From an uncultured Colwellia sp. (lineage in GTDB: Bacteria; Pseudomonadota; Gammaproteobacteria; Enterobacterales; Alteromonadaceae), in the NCBI GenBank assembly GCA_913058395.1, contig CAJXQI010000010.1, forward strand, positions 117,861 through 181,860: a stretch of 64,000 nt of DNA, read 5' to 3'. Position numbers and translations under genes: made by a program. Positions 27,402 through 33,845 of this stretch are shown piece by piece; the first letter of the stretch is position 1; every line of letters starts with the position of its first letter. The notes beneath the pieces were generated by a model. That model did no database searches and had not been told where the DNA came from. It worked only from the letters and a program-made list of their open reading frames with translations.

Positions 27402-27741
27402 TAATACCGCCATCACTAATTGTTCCCAATAATGATGCATTTCCTTCGTCACTATTTTCTGCTGCAACAATGCCTAATAATTGCTGAAAAGTTGCTGGGT
27501 CTGCTGCATGTAAATCAAGCAGTCGCTCAAGCTGAGCAGGATCAGAATCAGCCATGATTAATAAATCATTAAGTAGCGCGGCATCTGTTAGTGCAATAGT
27601 GTCTAATCGTTCCATTAACGCTGGCGAGGTTTCAGCAATGGTAATTAACATTGCTGTTGAATTTTCAGCATACACGTTAGGTAAATAAGCGCTGCCAGAT
27701 AAAACTAATAACAAAGTAAGTGCTTTTAAATATGTTTTCAT
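27391..27741 (-). CDS. Small secreted protein of unknown function
   Basis: The 116-residue product has a signal peptide (about 1-25, ending VYA) and a helical mature part. The mature part has repeating leucine/aspartate motifs spaced about 15 residues apart (TIALTDAALLNDLLI, LIMADSDPAQLERLL, LDLHAADPATFQQLL). I do not recognise the family. ATG 27741 is preferred over the upstream ATG at 27759 because AGGAAG lies six bases before it. The 3' end overlaps the convergent kinase gene by 11 bp, so antisense interference is possible. Confidence 0.75.
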   Translation of the reverse strand: MKTYLKALTLLLVLSGSAYLPNVYAENSTAMLITIAETSPALMERLDTIALTDAALLNDLLIMADSDPAQLERLLDLHAADPATFQQLLGIVAAENSDEGNASLLGTISDGGIIRN

Positions 27742-28135
27742 GGGGGACTTCCTATTCATTTTCGCGAGGCTCGGTATGAGCTCACTTAATACGAACAGAA
27801 AGTTAAAACGTGCCGCTATCTTGCGCCATGACAGGCAATTACACGCGATTAATTACCGTTTGAAAAACTAAATTTCAGCTTTTATTCAGCAAATAAAATT
27901 ATCATTTAACAATTGCTTATTTTTATTCTTTAACGGAATTTTTAATTTGATAAAACAATTTTTCCTTTACCAAAATTTGTAATACCAAGTCAGATTTTAC
28001 TCCCTCATTATTAGCAATAAATTCCTTAATATTATCAACGGTAATATCCGTGTAATGTCGTGTAATGTTCTTTTTTAGCCAAACTAGCTATAGTTTTTAT
28101 TTTGGGCAAAAACTCAAAAGTTGTAGGAATGAATC
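27742..28135. other. Intergenic region
   Basis: No gene is apparent in this AT-rich stretch. It contains the first copy of a short repeat, GTGTAATGTCGTGTAATG (28050-28067). Confidence 0.5.
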
Positions 28136-28285
28136 ATGAAGCTGAAACACTTACCGAGCGGAATTGTCCATAAAGGAAAGAAAGATGGCACAACAGGTTG
28201 TGGTACTAATACCAAAAGCCAATCTGACCACTGGATATTCTCATCGCAACCGGTCAGTTGTGCGAAAAATGGTTGTAATAATTAA
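28136..28285 (+). CDS. Very small cysteine-containing protein
   Basis: A 49-residue frame starts at ATG 28136 with TAGGAA seven to ten bases upstream. The product begins MKLKHLPSG and has three Cys (TGCGT, VSCAKNGC) and a W/F pair, but no membrane segment. I do not recognise the family. The spaced Cys residues could bind metal, but this is not shown. It is followed after 33 bp by the DUF3606 gene, so the two may be co-transcribed. Confidence 0.6.
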   Translation: MKLKHLPSGIVHKGKKDGTTGCGTNTKSQSDHWIFSSQPVSCAKNGCNN

Positions 28286-28318
28286 CGTGAAGTAGCTTCG
28301 TTTAATGGGAGTGTAAGC

Positions 28319-28501
28319 ATGTCAGATGATAAAGCACGCAGAAGTCCTGAAGATAACCAACAAGTTGATATAGATGACCCAAAAGAAATTGCCAATTGGT
28401 GTAAATCCTTTGCCTGCAACGAAGGTGATTTGCGCGCTGCGGTAATCGCCGTTGGCAAGTCAGAAAAAGCGATTAGACAGTATTTTGAAAGCTTAGGTTA
28501 A
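28319..28501 (+). CDS. DUF3606 small protein
   Basis: The 60-residue protein matches the DUF3606 pattern: a disordered charged N terminus (RRSPEDNQQVDIDDP), then a short helical unit (EIANWCKSFACNEGDLRAAV) and a final AIRQYF helix. Function is unknown for the family, which occurs widely in Proteobacteria. AATGGGAGTG lies before the ATG. Confidence 0.85.
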   Translation: MSDDKARRSPEDNQQVDIDDPKEIANWCKSFACNEGDLRAAVIAVGKSEKAIRQYFESLG

Positions 28502-28956
28502 TGCTTTGAACTTTAGCTTGTTTTGGCAAGTACAACTTAGTTGTTTTCTCTAGAAAATAATCCTATTACCGAGTTGAATATTTAAAAGAGTGAGAAGTAT
28601 CAGTAATTGAAGCTCTTGAGAATAATGCAAAAAGCGAGTTATGAAAATAGTGAAGCTAACTGGTTTTTCTCATATCAGGTTAAGGCAATTAGCTTTGCAC
28701 TACATCCCTGTAATGTCGTGTAATGGACATTTTTTTAATGTTAAGTACCCTGTGCTTCGAATTGAAACAGGTATTTTCTAAATTCCTTATTTCTACCAGT
28801 AAAAAGTAACAATTCTCGTTTTACGCGAAGTTGTTTTAAATGTGCACAGCTATCTAATTGAGGTACAAAATGTATTTCAGTATTGCTATGTAAAAATAAA
28901 TTTAGAAAGAGGAAGTTACCTTATTTTAAACAAGGACTACTTCTTCATAATAAGTT
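28502..28956. other. Gap before the cassette array
   Basis: This stretch contains the second short repeat (28709-28725) and a coding-like minus-strand remnant (28741-28920). A 32-residue plus-strand frame (28624) runs into the repeat and is not convincing. No integron integrase gene or attI can be recognised. Confidence 0.5.
28741..28920 (-). pseudogene. Possible gene remnant
   Basis: On the minus strand there is a 59-codon open stretch without any ATG. Its product looks protein-like (LDSCAHLKQLRVKRELLLF, then a KEFRKYLFQFEAQ end). It has no start codon or ribosome site and may be the 3' remnant of a lost gene or part of an intergenic repeat. Confidence 0.3.
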
Positions 28957-28963
28957 GTTAAAT
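28957..28963 (+). other. Probable 5' recombination boundary of cassette 1
   Basis: GTTAAAT matches the integron core site GTTRRRY and is identical to the 3' core of attC1 at 30296-30302. It is also the exact reverse complement of the inner core of attC1 (ATTTAAC, 30205-30211), as expected if TTAAAT is the 5' end of the same cassette. The first start codon follows 23 bases later. Confidence 0.6.
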
Positions 28964-28985
28964 TGCAATCAAATCTCGAGGGTGT

Positions 28986-29258
28986 ATGAGTAATCGTAGT
29001 AATGGAAAGCTAGAAAAGAATGTAGCGATATTATTATCTATTGGGGTAACAATATGCGTATTAATAATTGCACTTGGTTCTCTTTCTGCAAAGGAAAGTG
29101 CCATTCTCAGTTTATTACTAACAATTCTATCTGTTATGGCTTCTTGGATTTTTTCCACTATCCATAGTTCATCTCAGCATGCAGAAGCAATAAGTGAAGT
29201 TAAAGAAATGCATAATGAAAACCTACGGACTTACGCTTTAAAAGCCGCAGAAAAGTGA
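28986..29258 (+). CDS. Small two-helix membrane protein in mobile cassette 1
   Basis: The 90-residue protein has two hydrophobic helices (about 12-34 and 38-58) and a charged C-terminal helix (about 62-90) that probably lies in the cytoplasm. GAGGGTGT precedes the ATG. The stop codon overlaps the GTG start of the next gene (GTGA), so the two products are made together and may form a complex. I do not recognise a family. The gene is the first in a cassette bounded by recombination sites, and its more AT-rich codon use differs from that of the core genes. Confidence 0.75.
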   Translation: MSNRSNGKLEKNVAILLSIGVTICVLIIALGSLSAKESAILSLLLTILSVMASWIFSTIHSSSQHAEAISEVKEMHNENLRTYALKAAEK

Positions 29259-30202
29259 ATAATTTATCTGATCAACTTAATAGATTAAGTTTATTTCTTG
29301 GTGAGGAACTTCAGGATGATGAAAATGCACTAATTGATAGTAAACATAGAATTTTAAGTGGGATTCATATGATAGCAATGTTGAAATCCGTAAATGATAC
29401 ATCCCTAAGTGATTGGCAAGGTGTTATTGGAGAAGAAATAGAAGAGCACCGTAAAGAAGCTGAAGAAAATGAAAAGTTGCTTCTTAAATTAATGGATAAA
29501 GTTGAACATTTATGGGATTCATATGAGCAAGATACAATAACAGCGGAAATCGTTGATAAAAGAGTTAATCAATTAAAGAAAGAAATGAAAAGCTTAGCGG
29601 GTAATATTACAGGTTCTCATATATCGATGCCTAGAGCGAAGAAAATAGTAAAAAGAAACTTAGTGAAAAATTGCCCATCTTGTAACGAAAGTATTTCCTA
29701 TATACAAAGAGCTAAACACGGTAGTGCGAAACCGTTAACATGTGAACATTGCTCTATTTCCCTTATTTCTATTTACGATGAAAACTTAGATGATTTTGGG
29801 GTTAATATTTCGGGTTTGAAATCGGAAACTTTCAACTGTCCATCTTGTACAAAAAAAATAATTGGTGACGTTCATACAGTTCCAAATCAGAAGAATGTAA
29901 CAAAATGCAAAGAATGTACCGTGGATATAGTATTAAACAGATCAACTACAGGTAGGGTAATTACTACTGTTAAACCGGAAGAAATCTTAACTGGTTTGGT
30001 AATTGATGATGAATTTATTTCAAAAGTAGAGACCTTATTGCCTGTCCAACCTTGGCCTCAACACGTCCACAAAGATATAGCCTCTCAAATAAAAGCATCA
30101 AATGCTTCTGTTCAAAAAGCAATTAAACAACTCATTTTAAGTGGCAAAGTAAAAGAACAAAAAGATGGGGTTTTATATGACTTGGTGCCATCGCAAGAAT
30201 AA
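29255..30202 (+). CDS. Double zinc-ribbon, winged-helix protein in mobile cassette 1
   Basis: The 315-residue protein has a helical, probably coiled-coil N-terminal half (about 1-135). Two CxxC-CxxC zinc ribbons follow (C140/C143/C163/C166 and C195/C198/C218/C221). A C-terminal module resembles a winged helix (about 265-312, DIASQIKASNASVQKAIKQLI then a beta-wing GKVKEQKDGVLYDLV). It begins with GTG overlapping the upstream membrane-protein gene. Nucleic-acid or protein binding is a reasonable inference from the domains. The activity is unknown. It would act with the membrane protein, perhaps as a membrane-coupled sensor or regulator. Confidence 0.8.
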   Translation: MNNLSDQLNRLSLFLGEELQDDENALIDSKHRILSGIHMIAMLKSVNDTSLSDWQGVIGEEIEEHRKEAEENEKLLLKLMDKVEHLWDSYEQDTITAEIVDKRVNQLKKEMKSLAGNITGSHISMPRAKKIVKRNLVKNCPSCNESISYIQRAKHGSAKPLTCEHCSISLISIYDENLDDFGVNISGLKSETFNCPSCTKKIIGDVHTVPNQKNVTKCKECTVDIVLNRSTTGRVITTVKPEEILTGLVIDDEFISKVETLLPVQPWPQHVHKDIASQIKASNASVQKAIKQLILSGKVKEQKDGVLYDLVPSQE

Positions 30203-30204
30203 CA

Positions 30205-30302
30205 ATTTAACAAGTTGCTTAAACGGACAAAAAACGGTTGGCTTTGCTCGTTCCTCGCTATTTTAGCCAACAATTTTATTGCCTCTTAGTGAGGCGTTAA
30301 AT
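30205..30302 (+). repeat. attC recombination site 1 (integron cassette)
   Basis: The outer core sites ATTTAAC (30205-30211, RYYYAAC) and GTTAAAT (30296-30302, GTTRRRY) are perfect reverse complements. Inside are partly paired L-type boxes (GCTTAAACGGAC on the left, CCTCTTAGTGAGGC on the right) and a central imperfect hairpin GTTGGCT/AGCCAAC. Length is 98 bp. This is the structure of attC sites folded as single strands by integron integrases. Confidence 0.9.
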
Positions 30303-30342
30303 TTATCTCATTTACATCACTATTTTAATAGGAATTACATCA

Positions 30343-30846
30343 ATGGAAATTTACCCCGCAGGAAATCTGCTTTGTGTTAATCACGGGTTGTATGAACATG
30401 TCGGAATCTCAGACGGTAAAGGAATGGTATTTGAAAACTCTAATGCTAGAAGTGGTAGAGGCTTAGTTAGTTATTCTGATTTTTCAGCTGGCAAAGGAAT
30501 AATTGATTTAGGTATTCTTCCGGGCAGTTTACCTGTAGAAACAGTATTAGAGAGAGCTAAAGAACTAATAAAAAATGATAAGTCATACCATTTACTTAAA
30601 AATAATTGTGAGCACTTCGTAAGAGAAGTTTGTGGGGTTGAAATATCGACACCACAAATACAAAAAGCAGTATTTGCTTTAATCAGCTCAACAATTGCTA
30701 TTAAAGCTACGGATCCTCGGGTTCAAGGTTTAGCCGCAGGAGCAACGGTTGGAGCAATGCTTTCAAAAACGGGAGAAGACTCCGTTAAGAATAGTCTTAT
30801 TGGCGCATCTCTTGGATTATTATTAGGTGCAGTTTTAGCATCATAA
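30343..30846 (+). CDS. LRAT-domain (NlpC/P60-like) protein with hydrophobic tail, in cassette 2
   Basis: The 167-residue protein has an LRAT-type fold at about 1-100, with the histidine strand YEHVGIS (H19) and the catalytic-type motif NNCEHFVREVCG (C89, H91). Such proteins are papain-like thiol enzymes acting as acyltransferases, phospholipases or hydrolases. The C-terminal 60 residues are rich in Gly, Ala and Leu (LAAGATVGAML, LIGASLGLLLGAVLA), forming two or three glycine-zipper-like membrane segments. A membrane-acting enzyme is a fair inference. AGGA precedes the ATG. The gene fills a cassette between two attC sites. Confidence 0.82.
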   Translation: MEIYPAGNLLCVNHGLYEHVGISDGKGMVFENSNARSGRGLVSYSDFSAGKGIIDLGILPGSLPVETVLERAKELIKNDKSYHLLKNNCEHFVREVCGVEISTPQIQKAVFALISSTIAIKATDPRVQGLAAGATVGAMLSKTGEDSVKNSLIGASLGLLLGAVLAS

Positions 30847-30938
30847 ATCTAGCAAGTTACTCAAACGGACACGTAACAGTTGGCAATCGCTTCGCGATTA
30901 TGGCCAACGTTACTTAGCCTCTTATTGTGGCGTTATTG
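30846..30938 (+). repeat. attC recombination site 2 (last cassette of the array)
   Basis: It shares with attC1 the left box AAACGGACA, the central GTTGGC/GCCAAC hairpin and the right CCTCTTA..TG box before CGTTA. The central hairpin is longer (GTAAC, GTTGGC and AATCGC pair with GCGATT, GCCAAC and GTTAC). The inner core ATCTAGC has one mismatch to RYYYAAC. The outer core is GTTATTG rather than GTTRRRY, as expected where the array abuts non-cassette DNA. Confidence 0.82.
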
Positions 30939-30968
30939 CTTATACCGTTTAAATAGCCTTTTTAGGCT

Positions 30969-31136
30969 CTATTTTTTATCAATATCGCAACTAGTAATGA
31001 TCTCGTCGGTTATTGCTTTTGCCATTGTTGAGATTTTTAAACCTTCTGCTGGTTCCATCATTTCCATTTGAATCAGCGTAAATAATTCTTCATATATTGG
31101 CACTTGTATATCATTAGTCCCGTACTCTTTTCTTTC
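30969..31136 (-). pseudogene. 3' remnant of a small gene
   Basis: A 55-codon minus-strand frame reads like real protein (IQVPIYEELFTLIQMEMMEP, then KISTMAKAITDEIITSC) but follows a stop codon directly and has no ATG in its first 20 codons. It may be a truncated native gene cut at the cassette boundary, or may start at an internal GTG. Its codons fit a helical protein. The family is not recognised. Confidence 0.4.
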
Positions 31137-31154
31137 TCATTAAACATTAGACAT

Positions 31155-31180
31155 AAAAAAACCGCAATTAAGCGGTTTCT
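31155..31180 (-). terminator. Terminator downstream of ssrA
   Basis: AAACCGC and GCGGTTT pair around a TTAATT loop. On the minus strand a run of seven T follows. It is almost the same hairpin as at 20174-20200. Confidence 0.85.
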
Positions 31181-31259
31181 TTTCATAGTCTGTTGCCAGG
31201 CTATGGCCAAATCTAAAAGTTACTAGGTATAACTAATGGACTAAAAACGGTCTTTATTT

Positions 31260-31610
31260 TGGTGGAGCGGGGGGGAATCGAACCCCCGTCCAAAAAGCCT
31301 ACATCCTTGGTACTACATGCTTAGTCGATTGTTTATTTAACCAATTAGACGCCAATCGACAGGCTTCGTCATGGTGAGCTTAATACTATTTCGCGGTTCA
31401 GCCTTAAGCGTGCTTCCCTCGCTATCCTATTTGGGGTGACCATCGATCCTCGAAACAACAGGACAATTTATGAGGCGATGGCTAGCCTTAAGCGGCTAGT
31501 GCGAACGTTTCGTCGTTAGCAATTATAGTTTTGCGGCTTTTTACCAGGCAAACCGCCCCTGGGCATGCACCTCGGGTTTCATGAATCTTGTCGAATCCTA
31601 GATCCGCCCC
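31260..31610 (-). ncRNA. ssrA: tmRNA (ssrA)
   Basis: The minus strand begins GGGGCGGATCTAGGATTCGAC and ends GCTCCACCA, with the encoded CCA and tRNA-like acceptor and T arm. The tag frame (31520 to 31488) encodes ANDETFALAA followed by TAA. Length is 351 nt, in one piece. With SmpB, whose gene is next upstream, it rescues stalled ribosomes and tags products for proteolysis. The 3' end faces the cassette array. Confidence 0.98.
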
Positions 31611-31704
31611 AAAGTTTTACTCTTTTTTCTATAAGCTAAATTAGCCTATATAGCGCATTGTACAACGCTTAGGTTAAATAGACAACGTGATATTTTTTAA
31701 CCAG

Positions 31705-32187
31705 TTATCTATCTAGGTTTTTATTTTTCATTAAACGGCCTTTATCAACGGCCCATTCACGGTCTTTAATATCAGAGCGTTTATCGTGATCTTTCTTACC
31801 TTTACCTAAATGAAATTCTAATTTAACCCAACATGCTTTCCAATACATGGCGGTGGCAATTAGGGAATAACCATCACGCTCAACAGAGGCGATAATTTTT
31901 TCTAATTCACGACGGTTTAATAGTAATTTTCGGTCACGGTTAGGATCACATACCACATGACTAGATGCAGCATTTAGCGGCGTTATTTCAGCGCCAAGTA
32001 AATAGGCTTCGCCGTTTTTGATATGCACGTAACAGTCAGAGATATTGACTTTACCACTTCGGATTGATTTTATTTCCCAACCCTGCAAGCTCATGCCACC
32101 TTCAAATTTATCGGTTAAAGAGTAGTTATGACGTGCTTTTTTATTGAGAGCAATGGTATTGCTGTTTGATTTTTTTTTCTTTGCCAT
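31705..32187 (-). CDS. smpB: SsrA-binding protein
   Basis: The 160-residue protein shows the SmpB OB-fold signatures [26 protein letters not shown] and AYLLGAEI. The basic C-terminal tail ([24 protein letters not shown]) enters the ribosomal mRNA channel. The frame extends 15 codons upstream, but ATG 32187 with TGGAAA before it gives the normal start [10 protein letters not shown]. It lies directly upstream of its RNA partner ssrA on the same strand. Confidence 0.96.
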   Translation of the reverse strand: MAKKKKSNSNTIALNKKARHNYSLTDKFEGGMSLQGWEIKSIRSGKVNISDCYVHIKNGEAYLLGAEITPLNAASSHVVCDPNRDRKLLLNRRELEKIIASVERDGYSLIATAMYWKACWVKLEFHLGKGKKDHDKRSDIKDREWAVDKGRLMKNKNLDR

Positions 32188-32349
32188 GATATTTCCATTA
32201 TTCCATTTTTGGTTTGCTACCAAAAATAGCAATCGGCCATATTATACGGAGAATTGTTGCTATTTAAATGGCTTATTTATCATTTTTGACATTAATGCGT
32301 TTTTTAAAGACATTTGCTATGATAGCGCCCATTGAGAATTGGAGGGTGA

Positions 32350-32781
32350 ATGCCAAACATAAGCCGTAGTGCATTAGTGATGCACAGTGTAGAAGATATG
32401 TATCATCTAATTAATGATGTGCTTGCCTACCCAAAGTTTTTACCTGATTGTAGTGATAGTAAAATAATTGCCCAAGATGAACATTCGATGACCGCTGCGT
32501 TATTAGTGTCTAAAGGTGGTCTTAAAAAATGGTTTACCACTGAGAATACCTTGGTGAATAATCAAGAAGTTAAAATGAGTTTGGTTGATGGACCATTTAA
32601 GCAACTTATTGGTGGTTGGCAATTAAAGGCCTTGTCGGAAGATGCTTGTAAAATTGAATTAAATTTAGATTATGAGTTTTCTAATAAAGTGTTCGATTTA
32701 GCGTTTGGCCGCGTGTTTAATAATTTAGCCAATAATATGGTGCAGTCTTTTACCATGCGCGCTAAAGAAGTTTATGGTTAA
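32350..32781 (+). CDS. ratA: RatA-family / coenzyme Q-binding START-like protein
   Basis: The 143-residue protein is a SRPBCC (START-like) domain covering its full length (MYHLINDVLAYPKFLPDC near the N terminus and LDYEFSNKVFDLAFGRVF near the end). Homologues are named RatA toxin in E. coli (ribosome association inhibitor) and Coq10-type ubiquinone-binding proteins elsewhere. The conserved neighbourhood with smpB, rnfH and bamE supports orthology to E. coli ratA. GGAGG precedes the ATG. It is divergent from smpB. Confidence 0.92.
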   Translation: MPNISRSALVMHSVEDMYHLINDVLAYPKFLPDCSDSKIIAQDEHSMTAALLVSKGGLKKWFTTENTLVNNQEVKMSLVDGPFKQLIGGWQLKALSEDACKIELNLDYEFSNKVFDLAFGRVFNNLANNMVQSFTMRAKEVYG

Positions 32782-32829
32782 TAATCAAAGCGACAGTTTA
32801 ATTACGTTTTAATGGATGTTTAATAAAGT

Positions 32830-33243
32830 ATGAGCGAACAAGTGATGAATGATGTTTCTGGCAATGAAGAGCCAAGCAACTTAGATTTGGTTGCTAATAA
32901 ATGTGATATCGAGGTTGTTTACGGTACACCGAAAAGACAAGAAATTATCAACATTGAAGTTGATGAAAACACGACTATTGAGCAAGCAATAATGGCGTCA
33001 GGTATTATTGAAGAGTTTCCAGAAATTGATTTAACTGTTAACAATGTTGGGATTTGGAACCGAGCTGCAAAACTAAAAGATATTGTTAAAGATTTAGATC
33101 GCATAGAAATTTATCGTCCTTTATTGGCTGATCCGAAAGAAGTGCGTAAACGTCGTGCTGAAAAAGCTAAAGAAGAAGGGCGGGCGGATAAAATTACCGG
33201 CGGGCGAGTTGACCCACGTCGAAGTAAAGCTGGTGAAGGTTAA
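32830..33243 (+). CDS. rnfH: RnfH family ubiquitin-like protein (RatB)
   Basis: The 137-residue protein has a beta-grasp domain at about 25-110 (IEVVYGTPKRQEIINIEVDE, then VGIWNRAAKL and the signature DRIEIYRPLLADPKEVRKRRAEKAK). It ends in a basic tail. It follows ratA by 48 bp, the same pair as in E. coli. The function of RnfH is not settled. It has an acidic N-terminal extension of about 20 residues compared with the core domain. Confidence 0.93.
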   Translation: MSEQVMNDVSGNEEPSNLDLVANKCDIEVVYGTPKRQEIINIEVDENTTIEQAIMASGIIEEFPEIDLTVNNVGIWNRAAKLKDIVKDLDRIEIYRPLLADPKEVRKRRAEKAKEEGRADKITGGRVDPRRSKAGEG

Positions 33244-33276
33244 TAAACCTTTTTAAAAGCTAGCGTTTTAAAAACA

Positions 33277-33303
33277 AAAAAGCATGCCATTGGCATGCTT
33301 TTT
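33277..33303 (+). terminator. Terminator of ratA-rnfH
   Basis: AAAAGCATGCC and GGCATGCTTTT pair around ATT, with a T run after. Confidence 0.92.
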
Positions 33304-33304
33304 A

Positions 33305-33367
33305 TGTTCAGGAAGAACGGTATGTCACGGTCACATGGATGTGAGTGAGTGACGATGTTCATAGGAG
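33305..33367. repeat. Structured intergenic repeat, copy A
   Basis: The element TGTTCAGGAAGAACGGTATG is followed by a hairpin. GTCAC (33324-33328) pairs with GTGAC (33349-33353), and TCACAT (33331-33336) pairs with ATGTGA (33339-33344). It ends GATGTTCATAGG. A close copy with compensatory changes lies at 59030-59088. Confidence 0.85.
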
Positions 33368-33393
33368 ACGATAATCTCCAATGTACTTAAATA

Positions 33394-33741
33394 CTAGTTA
33401 ACCATAGGAACAAAGTAGCTTTCTGGTAATTCAAAATCACCTTCAGCCTTTACAACTTTGTTGTCTTCAAAGGTAATAGTAAATTGTTTTTTCGCATTGA
33501 ACTCTTCACTTCTACCCGACTTAAAGCGATAAACATAATGCCAAACGTCATTGCTAAAGGTATCTTCAAGAACAGGGCTGCCTAAAACAAATTTAACTTG
33601 TTCTTTTGTCATCGCAATTTGAAGCTTGTCGATGTCTTTTTGTTCCAAGTAGTTTCCTTGTGGAATATCGATGCGATAAACCCAGCTAGAACAGGCTGAA
33701 ACAGATAGGGCGATAACAATCGCTAATACTCTAAACAACAT
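33394..33741 (-). CDS. bamE: Outer membrane assembly lipoprotein BamE
   Basis: The 115-residue lipoprotein has a type II signal peptide with lipobox LSVSAC (lipidated Cys at 17). The BamE fold follows: YRIDIPQGNYLEQKDIDKLQ, the MTKEQVKFVLGSPVLED core and WHYVYRF. It is a small subunit of the Bam complex that inserts outer-membrane beta-barrels. The open frame extends 21 codons upstream, but ATG 33741 starts the signal peptide. It lies next to recN, as in many gammaproteobacteria. Confidence 0.95.
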   Translation of the reverse strand: MLFRVLAIVIALSVSACSSWVYRIDIPQGNYLEQKDIDKLQIAMTKEQVKFVLGSPVLEDTFSNDVWHYVYRFKSGRSEEFNAKKQFTITFEDNKVVKAEGDFELPESYFVPMVN

Positions 33742-33845
33742 GGTAAATACATTATCCTTTTTAGTTTGAACGGGGATAATAGCGAAGCGGACTACGAGAT
33801 ACAAAATAATTTTTAGTTTATTTTGTCCGCTTGAAAGTATTCGCT

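Larger units (their letters stand above)
28050..28725. repeat. Pair of direct repeats flanking two small genes
   Basis: TGTAATGTCGTGTAATG occurs at 28051-28067 and again at 28709-28725 in the same orientation, each followed within a few bases by a T run. Each copy is itself a near-duplication of TGTAATG. The genes at 28136 and 28319 lie between the copies. Confidence 0.8.
30939..31259. other. Junction between cassette array and ssrA
   Basis: The stretch contains a minus-strand gene remnant and the ssrA terminator. I see no intact gene. Confidence 0.55.

Noticed and set aside
28624..28722. 32-codon frame ending in the repeat
   Set aside because: No ribosome site, and its C terminus is simply the translated repeat.
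30880..31071. 63-codon plus-strand frame after the LRAT gene
   Set aside because: It starts inside attC2 and runs antisense to a more protein-like remnant.
31260..31290. ssrA 3' end as an attB site with a duplicated copy
   Set aside because: I could not find a second copy of the ssrA 3' sequence in the window and there is no tyrosine integrase gene, so a classical ssrA island is not supported here.
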